From positions 310,001-374,000 of the forward strand of contig PENC01000001.1 in the NCBI GenBank assembly GCA_003674045.1: a stretch of DNA of 64,000 bases, read 5' to 3'. The notes under the pieces were generated by a model. The model had not been told where the DNA came from, did no database searches, and saw only the letters and a list, made by a program, of their open reading frames with translations. Shown here in pieces: positions 18,300 to 26,213 of the stretch (positions within the stretch are counted from its first letter, which is position 1; the number at the start of each line of letters is the position of its first letter). Source of the stretch: Streptomyces griseocarneus (GTDB lineage Bacteria; Actinomycetota; Actinomycetes; Streptomycetales; Streptomycetaceae). The position numbers and the translations under genes were made by a program.

Positions 18300-20354
18300 G
18301 TGTTCGAACGACGAAATGGGGCGCACGCCCGGAAGCACGCCGCCCCGTCCAGCCGGAGACACGCCGCCGCGTCCCACCGCAGTCGCGCCGCTCCCCGCAG
18401 ACGGAAGCGGAGACTGCTCCCCGCCTACCCGCGCCCGGGACGACAGGGGTTCCGGCGCTGGGTGCCGTCGTGGCGCCAGACCACCGGCCTGTTCCTGACC
18501 GCCGGGGCGCTCCTCACCGCCCTGGTGTCGGTGATGTACATACGCACGGACATACCCGCCGACCTCAACGCCTTCGCCATCCAGCAGGACAACGTCTACT
18601 ACTGGGCCGACGGCAGCGAGATGGCCCGCACCGGCGAGGTCAACCGGCAGGACACCGCCCTGGACAAGATCCCGGAGAAGGTCCGGTGGGCCGCCCTCGC
18701 CGCCGAGAACGAGACCTTCTACTCCGACAGCGGCATCTCGGTCAGCGGCATGACCCGCGCGGTGACCCGGATGGTGACGGGCGGCAGCACCCAGGGCGGA
18801 TCCACGATCACCCAGCAGTACGTCAAGAACGCCTACCTCAACCAGCGGCAGACCTTCTCCCGCAAGTTCACGGAGATGTTCATCGCCATCAAGCTGGACA
18901 ACCGGATGTCCAAGGACGACATCCTGGAGGGCTACCTCAACACCAGCTGGTTCGGCCGCGGCACCTACGGCATCGCGCGCGCCGCCCACGCCTACTACGG
19001 CAAGGACGTCTCCCGGCTCAACGCGAGCGAGGGCGCCTTCCTCGCCTCGCTGCTCAAGGGCGCCGGGCTCTACGACCCGGCCCTCGGGCCCAAGAACCAC
19101 GCGCGCGCCGTCGACCGCTGGAACTGGATCCTCGACCGCATGGTCGCCATCGGCAAGCTCTCCAAGACGGAGCGGGCCTCCTACAAGACGTTCCCGGAGC
19201 CGCAGACGCCGCCGAAGCCCGCCGGGCTCGCCGGGCAGACCGGCTATCTGGTGGAGACCGCGCGCGCCTATGTGAGCGCCCACACGAGCGTCACCGACCA
19301 CGACTTCGACCTCGGCGGCTACCAGATCCGCACCACCTTCGAGAAGCCGAAGGTCGACGCGCTGAACAAGGCCGTCGAGCAGGCACAGGGCAAGCTCGAC
19401 CCGGAGAAGCGCGACGCCGACAAGAACGTGCGCATCGGCGCCGCCTCGGTCACCACGGACGGACGCGTCGTGGCCCTGCACGGCGGCCCGGACTACCTCA
19501 AGCAGGGTTTCAACGACGCCAACTCGTCCGTCGTCCCTGCGGGCACGGCCTTCACCCCCTTCGTCTACGCCGCCGCCCTCGGCGACGGCATCCAGCGCGA
19601 ACGCGACAAGCCCCGCACCCCGGTCTCCCCCGACACCCTCTACAACGGTGACGACAAGGTGTCCCTGATGACGCCGGAAGGCCCGTACTGGGACCGCTCC
19701 GGAAAGATCGTCAAGGGGGCCAACGACGGCGGCAGGTCGTGGGGGAGGATCAGCCTGCACGACGCCGTCGCCCAGTCCGTCAACACCCCGCTGATGCAGC
19801 TCGGCATGGACGTCGGCCTGGACCGGGTGGGGCAGACGGCCGTCAGGACGGGGCTGCTCGCCGACAGCCTCGGCACCAAGGTGCCCGCGTTCTCCCTGGG
19901 CAACACCACGCCCAGCGCGATCCGGATGGCGGGCGCGTACGGCACCTTCGCCGCCCGGGGCATGCACAGCGAGCCGTACTCCGTCGACAAGCTCACGCGC
20001 AACGGCGATGACGTGGACGTGGAGAAGCCGACGCCGGAGCGGGCCCTGCCGCAGACCGTCGCGACCGCCGTGGACGCCGCCCTGCGGGATGCCGTCAGGA
20101 AGGGCAGCGCGACCGCCGCGGCGGCGGCCGGAGCCGACGCCGCGGGCAAGACCGGCACCGAGGCCGGGAACAAGTCGTCCTGGTACGTCGGCTACCGCGG
20201 CAGGCTCGTGACCGCCGTCTCGCTCTCCCGTATCGACCCGAAGACGCAGGAGCTGCTCCCGCTCGACGGCATCGGCGGCGCGGCCACGTCCACGCTCGGC
20301 AGCCCCTACCCGCTCGCGATCTGGACGACGTACATGGCGGGGCAGAAGGGCTGA
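18300..20354 (+). CDS. Class A penicillin-binding protein with intact glycosyltransferase and degenerate transpeptidase
   Basis: A 684-residue membrane-anchored peptidoglycan synthase. A basic N-tail and one membrane helix (about 61-80) precede a GT51 glycosyltransferase domain: catalytic Glu136 in AAENETFY and the GGSTITQQYVKN motif. The transpeptidase domain keeps SVN (493-495) and KTGT (617-620), but the SxxK box that holds the acylated serine reads T416-A-F-T419 (AGTAFTPF where GSTFKPF is expected). Both the serine and lysine are gone, so penicillin binding and crosslinking are doubtful while glycan polymerisation should work. The start is GTG 18300. It is divergent from the BlaI-type gene and ends at a terminator. 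Confidence 0.92.
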   Translation: MFERRNGAHARKHAAPSSRRHAAASHRSRAAPRRRKRRLLPAYPRPGRQGFRRWVPSWRQTTGLFLTAGALLTALVSVMYIRTDIPADLNAFAIQQDNVYYWADGSEMARTGEVNRQDTALDKIPEKVRWAALAAENETFYSDSGISVSGMTRAVTRMVTGGSTQGGSTITQQYVKNAYLNQRQTFSRKFTEMFIAIKLDNRMSKDDILEGYLNTSWFGRGTYGIARAAHAYYGKDVSRLNASEGAFLASLLKGAGLYDPALGPKNHARAVDRWNWILDRMVAIGKLSKTERASYKTFPEPQTPPKPAGLAGQTGYLVETARAYVSAHTSVTDHDFDLGGYQIRTTFEKPKVDALNKAVEQAQGKLDPEKRDADKNVRIGAASVTTDGRVVALHGGPDYLKQGFNDANSSVVPAGTAFTPFVYAAALGDGIQRERDKPRTPVSPDTLYNGDDKVSLMTPEGPYWDRSGKIVKGANDGGRSWGRISLHDAVAQSVNTPLMQLGMDVGLDRVGQTAVRTGLLADSLGTKVPAFSLGNTTPSAIRMAGAYGTFAARGMHSEPYSVDKLTRNGDDVDVEKPTPERALPQTVATAVDAALRDAVRKGSATAAAAAGADAAGKTGTEAGNKSSWYVGYRGRLVTAVSLSRIDPKTQELLPLDGIGGAATSTLGSPYPLAIWTTYMAGQKG

Positions 20355-20361
20355 GACGGTG

Positions 20362-20389
20362 GGTGGGGGCGGTCCGGGCCGCCCCCACC
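20362..20389. terminator. Bidirectional terminator between the penicillin-binding protein and lipoprotein genes
   Basis: An 11-bp perfect stem (GGTGGGGGCGG at 20362-20372 with 20379-20389) closes the loop TCCGGG. It lies 8 bases after the stop of the plus-strand gene and 18 bases from the stop of the convergent minus-strand gene. Confidence 0.8.
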
Positions 20390-20406
20390 TCCGCCGGGCC
20401 GCCGGA

Positions 20407-21684
20407 CTACTTGACGAACGTCGCCCAGTCCGGCGACTGCGCCGGGTCCAGCCCGCGCAGCTTCGTCAGCACCTTCGGGTCCTGGGCGTCCAGCCAGTCG
20501 GCGAGCTGTTTGAAGGACACGCAGCGCACGCCGTCCCGCGTGCAGACCGACTTCACGACGTCCTCGACGGCCTTCATATAGATGCCGCCGTTCCAGTCCT
20601 CGAAGTGGTTGCCTATGAACATCGGCGCCCGGCTGCCGTTGTAGACCCGCTCGAAGCCGTTCAGATAGCCGTCACGTGTCAGCTTGCGCCACTCCGCGTA
20701 CTTCGCCGGATCGCCCTTGGTGTTGTCACCGGACTGGTTGTAGAGGAAGTTGAAGTCCATCGACAGGACCTGCTTCTCGCTCTTCGGGTACGGCAGCAGC
20801 TGCAGCGGGAAGTTCCAGACGCCCTGGATCTGGGAGGGCCATATCTGGAAGTCGCCCGGTGAGCTCGCGTCGTACCGCCAGCCGAACTGCTTCGCCGCCG
20901 GTATCAGCGTCTTCTGCCCCTCCAGGCAGGGGGCGCGGCCGCCGACGAGCTCCTTCTTGTAGTCGAAGGGCAGCGGCGGGAGGTCCGTGAGGCCGGTGTT
21001 CGTCTTCCAGTTCTCCACGAAGGAGTAGGACTGCTCTATTTCGCTCTTCCACTCGGCGGTGCTCCAGTCGCCGCCGCCCTTGGCGCCGCAGAAGTGGCCG
21101 TTGAAGTGCGTGCCTATCTCGTTGCCGTCCAGCCAGGCGCCGCGGATCTGCTCGACGGTGTCCTTGATGTGCGCGTCCGTGGCGTAGTCGATCGCCGCCT
21201 CGCCCGGCTTGTGCTGCGGGGGCTTGTAGAGCGCGGACTTCGACTTCGGCAGCAGGTACATGCCGCTCAGGAAGAACGTCATCTTCGCGTTGTTCGCCTT
21301 GGCGACCTCGCGGAAGTGGGAGAGCTGGTGGTCGTCGCCCTCCAGCGCGCCGTCCCAGGAGAAGACCACGAACTGCAGGGGCTTCTCGCCCGGCTTCAGC
21401 TTCTCCGGCTTCGGCTGGTTCGGCTGCGGCCCGGTGTAGGACGTCGAGCCGTCCCCGAGGACATGGACCTTGCCGTCCCACGGCTCCTCGGGCTTCCTGC
21501 TCTCCGTGGCCGCGTCCTCCGGGACGTTCTTCGCCTTGTCCTGCGAGGACCCCGGCGCCGACGAGGACGGGTCCTTGGCGTCGTCGCCCTTGCCGGAGTC
21601 GCATCCGGAAAGGCCCAGCGCGAGGGCGGTCACGGCACCCGCGGCGACCAGAGCCGTCGTGCCCCGGAAGGTCCTTTTCGACAA
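20407..21684 (-). CDS. Lipoprotein with polysaccharide-deacetylase-like domain
   Basis: A 425-residue predicted lipoprotein: signal [18 protein letters not shown] with lipobox LSGC, then an acidic/Ser-rich linker to about residue 60. The body resembles a divergent polysaccharide deacetylase: FVVFSWDGALEGDD where a TFDDG-type motif would be, NAKMTFFLSGMYLL, and GNEIGTHFNGHFCG with two histidines four residues apart. The second half (GWRYDASSPGDFQIWP, and FIGNHFEDWNGGIYMKAV) keeps further fold landmarks. The metal site is altered from the standard form, so activity is uncertain. The start is TTG 21684 with GGGGGTAGGA upstream. It faces the preceding penicillin-binding protein gene tail to tail. 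Confidence 0.75.
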   Translation of the reverse strand: MSKRTFRGTTALVAAGAVTALALGLSGCDSGKGDDAKDPSSSAPGSSQDKAKNVPEDAATESRKPEEPWDGKVHVLGDGSTSYTGPQPNQPKPEKLKPGEKPLQFVVFSWDGALEGDDHQLSHFREVAKANNAKMTFFLSGMYLLPKSKSALYKPPQHKPGEAAIDYATDAHIKDTVEQIRGAWLDGNEIGTHFNGHFCGAKGGGDWSTAEWKSEIEQSYSFVENWKTNTGLTDLPPLPFDYKKELVGGRAPCLEGQKTLIPAAKQFGWRYDASSPGDFQIWPSQIQGVWNFPLQLLPYPKSEKQVLSMDFNFLYNQSGDNTKGDPAKYAEWRKLTRDGYLNGFERVYNGSRAPMFIGNHFEDWNGGIYMKAVEDVVKSVCTRDGVRCVSFKQLADWLDAQDPKVLTKLRGLDPAQSPDWATFVK

Positions 21685-21729
21685 CGTCCTACCCCCTGGC
21701 GCCGTAAACAGATGTTCTGGCGCCAAGTA

Positions 21730-22470
21730 TCACAGGTCGCTCTGACAGCCCCGCAGCGCCGGGTGGTCCGCGACCACCGTGCAGGAACCGGGGGCGATCT
21801 CCGTGAAGCCCGCGTCACGGACTATCGGCAGACCGCTCTCCGTCAGCTCCGTCCAGCGCTCCCGCGGGGCCGTCCGCACGGCCAGTGCGAAGCCGTTCTT
21901 CCGCCAGCGCTCGCGCTCCGCGTCCGGCAGCGCCCACCACGCCAACTGCGCGCCGTGACCGGCCTGTGCCATCGCCTTGCCGGCCGACATCTCCAGGCCG
22001 GGGTTCATCCAGAGCACCGGAAGCTCCGGCTCCGGCGCAGACGGCGGCTCGGGGTCGTCGAGGTCCGTTCCCGACACCTGGAGCTTCACCAGCTCCTTCG
22101 GCCAGCCGTCCAGGGGCACCGGCGGGAAGACCCGTACCTCGGCACGCTCACCGGTCACCTCGATGCCCGGCAGAGCCGAGGCCCTGCGCCACTCGGCGCC
22201 GCGCGCCCGGCGCACCACCTTGCGGATGCGGGCGTCCTCCCAGTCGCGCACGGCCTGTGCCCACTCACCGTCCTCGCCGTCGACCGAGCCCGCCCGCTCG
22301 TCCGACAGCAGCGTCAGCACCGCGCGCGCCGCCGTCTCCAGAGCGTCCGTACGGGCGGGCGGCGCGTCCTTCTCGATCCGCACCACGAGCGGCAGGACGA
22401 ACTGGGGCGCCTCGTCGCGGGGGTCCACAGCGGCGGAAGCGGCGTCGGAGGAGGTGTCAGTACTGGTCAC
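21730..22470 (-). CDS. Peptidyl-tRNA hydrolase 2 family protein
   Basis: A 246-residue cytosolic protein whose C-terminal 110 residues match the PTH2 fold, with the signature GLEMSAGKAMAQAGHGAQLAWW, including the Lys and Gln/Gly residues of the family. The N-terminal half (about 1-130) is an actinobacteria-specific extension of unknown role with a conserved FVLPLVVRIEKDAPP start. PTH2 enzymes release tRNA from stalled peptidyl-tRNA, but bacterial long forms are not well tested, so function is inferred. GTG 22470 is the start; its ribosome binding site is weak. It is divergent from an ABC transporter, with 57 bases between. Confidence 0.8.
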   Translation of the reverse strand: MTSTDTSSDAASAAVDPRDEAPQFVLPLVVRIEKDAPPARTDALETAARAVLTLLSDERAGSVDGEDGEWAQAVRDWEDARIRKVVRRARGAEWRRASALPGIEVTGERAEVRVFPPVPLDGWPKELVKLQVSGTDLDDPEPPSAPEPELPVLWMNPGLEMSAGKAMAQAGHGAQLAWWALPDAERERWRKNGFALAVRTAPRERWTELTESGLPIVRDAGFTEIAPGSCTVVADHPALRGCQSDL

Positions 22471-22527
22471 CCGCCCAGTCTGCCAGCAGCCCCGAAAACG
22501 CGTGGCAGCGCCCGCTACTGTGACCGC

Positions 22528-22576
22528 ATGAGACTCAGGGGGGGTCGGCCGACGGTACGGCCTGCGCGGGCCGTGG
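22528..22576 (+). pseudogene. Out-of-frame N-terminus of the ABC ATPase gene (G7 frameshift)
   Basis: The ATG at 22528 opens MRLRGG, then runs into the wrong frame after seven G residues (22538-22544). Removing one G restores 16 residues (MRLRGVGRRYGLRGPW) that join directly to VLRGIDADMPAG of the ATPase. This restored segment is what an ABC ATPase needs: first strand and the aromatic A-loop Tyr. Either the genome has a real frameshift or the base count in the run is wrong. Confidence 0.65.
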
Positions 22577-23395
22577 GTGCTGCGCGGCATCGACGCGGAC
22601 ATGCCCGCGGGCGCGCTGCTGCGCGTCGAGGGGGCCAACGGCAGCGGCAAGTCGACGCTCCTGCGGCTGCTCGCGGGTATCGACGCGCCCAGCGCGGGCC
22701 GCATCACCGGCCGCCCGCGCACCGCGTACGTCCCCGAACGCTTTCCGGCCGCCCTGCCGTTCACGGCGGGCGAGTATCTCGTCCGCCTCGGCCGCGTCCA
22801 CGGGCTGAGCCGCTCCGCCGCCGAACACGGTGCCCGGGCGTGGCTGGAGCGCTTCGGGGCGGACGGGCATGTACGGACACCCCTGTCGGAACTGTCCAAG
22901 GGCACCAGCCAGAAGGTCGCCGTCGCCCAGGGCCTCCTGGCCGCGCCCGACCTGCTCGTCCTCGACGAGGCGTGGACCGGGCTGGACCGCGCCTCCCGCA
23001 CCGTGCTCGACGGCGCGGTCGCCGAGCGGGTGGCCGCGGGCGGCACGGTCGTCTTCGTCGACCACGATCCTCGGCGTCTCGCAGGCAAGGCGGACGCGGT
23101 GTTCCGCGTGCACGCCGGACGGCTGGAAACGGCCGACAGCGCCGCAACCGGTCCGCACGGGCGGGAAGACGTACGGACGGAGGTGCAGATCGAGGTCGAA
23201 GGGCCGCCCGGTGCCCCGCTGCCGCAGGCACTGCCCGGCGCACCGCATGCCCACCCGCTCGCGCCCGGGGCCTTCCGGCTGACCGTGGCCGCGCCGCACT
23301 CCGACGCGCTCCTGCGGGCCCTGCTCACCGCCGCACCCGCCTGGCACATCCGCGCTGTGACACCCATACGCCCCCGAGGAGGGGACGACCGATGA
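22577..23395 (+). CDS. ABC transporter ATP-binding protein (N-terminus affected by frameshift)
   Basis: As it stands the frame encodes 272 residues. Walker A (GANGSGKST), the Q-loop region (YVPERFP), the signature-like LSKGTSQKVAVAQGL and Walker B (LLVLDEAWTGLD) with the switch His (VDHD) are all present. The A-loop and first beta strand lie upstream in another frame (see 22528-22576). The C-terminal 70 residues form a small regulatory-type extension. It overlaps the permease gene by four bases (ATGA at 23392), so the two make one exporter, substrate unknown. GTG 22577 has no ribosome binding site, which supports the frameshift reading. Confidence 0.85.
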   Translation: MLRGIDADMPAGALLRVEGANGSGKSTLLRLLAGIDAPSAGRITGRPRTAYVPERFPAALPFTAGEYLVRLGRVHGLSRSAAEHGARAWLERFGADGHVRTPLSELSKGTSQKVAVAQGLLAAPDLLVLDEAWTGLDRASRTVLDGAVAERVAAGGTVVFVDHDPRRLAGKADAVFRVHAGRLETADSAATGPHGREDVRTEVQIEVEGPPGAPLPQALPGAPHAHPLAPGAFRLTVAAPHSDALLRALLTAAPAWHIRAVTPIRPRGGDDR

Positions 23396-24060
23396 CCGCA
23401 CTCGTCCGCTACCAGGCCGTCCTGCTGCTGCGCTCGCACCGCTGGCTGGCGCCCCTGTTGCTCTACGGCGTCTTCATCGCCGTCGGTGTGCAGCAGGGGA
23501 ACCCGGTCCTGGACTCCTTCGGCTACGCGGCGGGTGCCCTGCTGCCGGTGGCCGCGTGGCTCGTGCGGGTCTGCGTGACCAACGAGCCGTCGGCGGCGCG
23601 GGACTGCGCGGGCGCCGCTGCCGGGCCGTGGCGGGTGCACCTCGCCGCCGTGCTCACCGCACTGGGCGCGTCCACCGTGCTCGCCCTCGCCGGTACCGCC
23701 GTCGTCGCCGCGATCAGTGATTTCCGCAGCGCCGACCACCAGGTGCACGTCCCCCTGTGGCCCGCGACCACGGCGGGGATCGTGGCCGCGCTCGCGTGCG
23801 CCCTGCTCGGCACCGGCGTCGGGGCCCTGTGCAACAGGCCGCTGCTGCGCAGCACCGCGTGGGCCGTGCCCTCGACCGTGCTCGCCACGTTCCTGGTGCT
23901 CTTCGCGGGGGTCTCGCCCGCGAACGCCGCCGTGACCGGACTGGTCAGCGGTTCCCATCACGGCACCGTCGTGGTGTCACTGCTGCCCCTCGCCGCCGCG
24001 GCGCTGCTCGGGGCGGCAGCCGTCGCCGTGGCCTGTGTGCTCAGCTCGCGCCGTCCGTGA
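23392..24060 (+). CDS. ABC transporter membrane subunit
   Basis: A 222-residue integral membrane protein with about six hydrophobic helices (for example LLLYGVFIAVGV, AAGALLPVAAWLVRVCV, LAAVLTALGASTVLALAGTAVVAA, TTAGIVAALACALLGTGVGA, VLATFLVLFAGV and LLPLAAAALLGAAAVAVACVL). No motif points to a substrate. It is translationally coupled to the ATPase just upstream. The gene is intact, so loss of the ATPase would leave it orphaned. It is convergent with the deacetylase gene at 24111. Confidence 0.8.
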   Translation: MTALVRYQAVLLLRSHRWLAPLLLYGVFIAVGVQQGNPVLDSFGYAAGALLPVAAWLVRVCVTNEPSAARDCAGAAAGPWRVHLAAVLTALGASTVLALAGTAVVAAISDFRSADHQVHVPLWPATTAGIVAALACALLGTGVGALCNRPLLRSTAWAVPSTVLATFLVLFAGVSPANAAVTGLVSGSHHGTVVVSLLPLAAAALLGAAAVAVACVLSSRRP

Positions 24061-24110
24061 CGAGTCCGACGGCCTGCCCGTGCTGACGTCCCGGACGGCG
24101 GTGCGGCGCC

Positions 24111-25016
24111 TCAGCGCGCGGCGATGAGATCCGACACCCGGACGAACTCGTAGCCCCGGGAGCGAAGTTCCGCAACGACCGTCCGTACGGCCTCCTCCGT
24201 GACGGGCGCCGCGCTGCGCGTGCAGTGCATCACCACGACGGAGCCGGGCTTCACCTGCGACAGCACCTGCTTCGCCACGGGGCCCGCCTGTTTGGCGAAC
24301 GCGTCCCCGCTGACCACGTCCCACTGCACGGCCGTCACGCCGGTGGGCGCGACGGTCCGCAGGGCGGAGTCGTCGTAACAGCCGCCGGGGAAGCGGAAGT
24401 ACGGCACAGCGCGCTCGACCCCGGCGCGCTTGAAGGCGGCGGACGCGCGCTCCACGTCGTCCCGCGCGGAACCGGGGGCCACGGCCGGGAGGCCGTAGCA
24501 GGGCGTGGCGAACGCATGGTGGCTGTACGAGTGGTTGGCGACCTCGAACAGCGGGTCCGCTCCGATGGACCTGGCCTGGTCCGGGTACTGCTCCGCCCAC
24601 TTGCCGGTCATGAAGACCGTGGCGGGCACCTTCAGCCGCCGCAGTGTCGCGACCAGCTCCGGGTTGTCGAACCGCTCCCCGCGCGCCGCCCGCTTGTCCT
24701 CGTCGACGGTCATGTCGGCGTCGAAGGTCAGCGCGATGTGCTTGCCGCCGTCCCGTTTCCCGTGCGAGAAGACGGGCGTGAGCCCGCCGGGCGCGGCGGG
24801 AAGGGTGGGGGCCGCGGAAGGCGGCACCGAGGACGGCGTACGGGCCGCCGCGGTCGACGGCACCGACGACGCTCCCGGTGCGGGCGCCGCGTGCTTGTCG
24901 CCGCCTCCGCAGCCGACGAGCGCGGCGGAGAGGACGAGACCGGTCAGGACCTGAACGCTACGACGCAGTGGGAGCACCGCAGCAGCATCCCCCATTCGGC
25001 CGCACCGTCGCACCAT
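24111..25016 (-). CDS. Lipoprotein polysaccharide deacetylase (NodB domain)
   Basis: A 301-residue surface lipoprotein. The signal VQVLTGLVLSAALVGC ends at a lipobox Cys, followed by a Pro/Ser/Thr/Ala linker to about residue 78. The NodB domain carries IALTFDADMT (metal-binding Asp pair), NHSYSHH (metal-binding His pair), RFPGGCYDD and a final PGSVVVMHC-type motif. It should remove acetyl groups from cell-wall or extracellular N-acetyl sugars. ATG 25016 is used, with GGTGGGG upstream; ATG 24995 is an alternative. It stands alone between the ABC pair and nadE. Confidence 0.88.
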   Translation of the reverse strand: MVRRCGRMGDAAAVLPLRRSVQVLTGLVLSAALVGCGGGDKHAAPAPGASSVPSTAAARTPSSVPPSAAPTLPAAPGGLTPVFSHGKRDGGKHIALTFDADMTVDEDKRAARGERFDNPELVATLRRLKVPATVFMTGKWAEQYPDQARSIGADPLFEVANHSYSHHAFATPCYGLPAVAPGSARDDVERASAAFKRAGVERAVPYFRFPGGCYDDSALRTVAPTGVTAVQWDVVSGDAFAKQAGPVAKQVLSQVKPGSVVVMHCTRSAAPVTEEAVRTVVAELRSRGYEFVRVSDLIAAR

Positions 25017-25080
25017 CGGACAACCCCACCGCCCGGGTCACCCTCAGGGGGCCCTGACCGCCCAGGACCTTGACCCCGCC

Positions 25081-25911
25081 TCAGGGGGCGATCGGCAGCC
25101 GGCGCTTGTGGTCGGTCAGGCGGTAGCGGCCGACGATCGTCTCAAAGGCCCGCTCGTCCACCGGCTTGCCTTCCAGGAAGTCGTCGATGTCGTCGTAGGT
25201 GACACCGAGCGCGTCCTCGTCGGCCTTGCCCGGGTCGAGGGTCTCCAGGTCGGCCGTCGGGGTCTTCCACACCAGCTCGGCGGGCGCGCCCAGCGCGTCG
25301 GCGACGGCGCGCACCCGGCGCTTGGTCAGACCGGTCAGCGGAACGACGTCGGCGGCGCCGTCGCCGAACTTGGTGAAGAAGCCGGAGACCGCCTCGGCCG
25401 CGTGGTCGGTGCCGACGACCAGGCCGCCGTGCGCACCCGCCACCGCGTACTGGGCGATCATGCGCTGCCGGGCCTTGATGTTGCCGCTCACGAAGTCCTG
25501 GTGGTGGGCGTCACGGAAGGTCACACCGGCGGCCAGGGACGCCTCGAGCGCGGCGTCGCTCGCGGGCTTGACGTCCACGGTCAGCAGGTGGTCGGCCCGG
25601 ATGAAGGACAGCGCGAGCTGGGCGTCGTGCTCGTCGGCCTGGACCCCGTAGGGGAGCCGCATCGCGTAGAACCGCGCCTCGTGCCCGGCGGCACGGGCCC
25701 GCTCGACCGCGAGCTGGCACAGCCGACCGGCGGTGGTGGAGTCGACGCCGCCGCTGATACCGAGGACGAGGGAGGACAGGCCGGTGGAGGTGAGCCGCTC
25801 GGCGAGGAAGGCCACCCGGCGCTCGATCTCCCGCTCGGCGTCGAAGTCCTCGGCGACCTGGAGTTCCCGGGCGATCTCCCGCTGCAGGGCTATGGAGGCC
25901 GGCTCGCTCAC
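25081..25911 (-). CDS. nadE: NH3-dependent NAD+ synthetase
   Basis: NadE amidates nicotinic acid adenine dinucleotide to NAD+ using ATP and ammonia in the cytosol. The 276-residue protein is the short form without a glutaminase domain. The PP-loop ATP site LVLGISGGVDSTTAGRLCQLA is at about 48-68; the deamido-NAD region GTDHAAEAVSGFFTKFGDGAADVVPL and the terminal KRRLPIAP are typical. GTG 25911 is preceded by AAGGAG at good spacing. It is monocistronic; the 302-base gap upstream is filled by dispersed repeats. Confidence 0.95.
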   Translation of the reverse strand: MSEPASIALQREIARELQVAEDFDAEREIERRVAFLAERLTSTGLSSLVLGISGGVDSTTAGRLCQLAVERARAAGHEARFYAMRLPYGVQADEHDAQLALSFIRADHLLTVDVKPASDAALEASLAAGVTFRDAHHQDFVSGNIKARQRMIAQYAVAGAHGGLVVGTDHAAEAVSGFFTKFGDGAADVVPLTGLTKRRVRAVADALGAPAELVWKTPTADLETLDPGKADEDALGVTYDDIDDFLEGKPVDERAFETIVGRYRLTDHKRRLPIAP

Positions 25912-26213
25912 GTCTGCTCCTTGTGCTGTGTGCTGTGTGCTGGTGCGCCCACCCTACGGTGCGCCCACCGGGGTGCCGCGTGCTCCCGGCGCGCGGCTGC
26001 GAGCCGTGCCCGGTCGGCCGCGCAGTTCCCCGCGCCCCTATCGGGGCGCAGCCCCCCGAAATGAGGTCCGGGGCGCAGCCCCGAAGCGAAAGCCAGGGCC
26101 CTCAGCCCCCGGGGCGGGGTCCGGGGCGCAGCCCCGCGAAACGGGGTCCTGGGGGCGCAGCCCCCAGAGAAAAACTTCTTTGACCCGCACTCCCACGGTG
26201 GGTGAGCCGAAAC
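25912..26213. repeat. Repeat-filled intergenic region: dispersed-repeat core copy and tandem GGGGC-GCA-GCCCC hairpins
   Basis: Between nadE and zapE there is no gene. 26020-26039 carries the end of the window's recurrent repeat (GCGCAGTTCCCCGCGCCCCT). It is followed by three tandem hairpins with the unit CGGGGC-GCA-GCCCCG (about 26042-26056, 26069-26083 and 26122-26136). A fourth, longer hairpin is annotated separately as the zapE terminator. Confidence 0.7.
26149..26167 (-). terminator. Terminator of zapE
   Basis: CTGGGGGC (26149-26156), loop GCA, GCCCCCAG (26160-26167): a perfect 8-bp stem. On the minus strand it lies about 46 bases after the zapE stop and directly follows an A/T-rich TTTTTCTC stretch. 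Confidence 0.65.

Noticed and set aside
20407..25016. Two deacetylase-like lipoproteins with the penicillin-binding protein as one cell-wall cluster
   Set aside because: Strands and unrelated genes between them (Pth2-like, ABC pair) and terminators argue against a functional unit.
25912..26213. Tandem GC hairpins as a possible CRISPR array
   Set aside because: Units are self-complementary, 18 bases or so, unequal in spacing and without unique spacers or cas genes.
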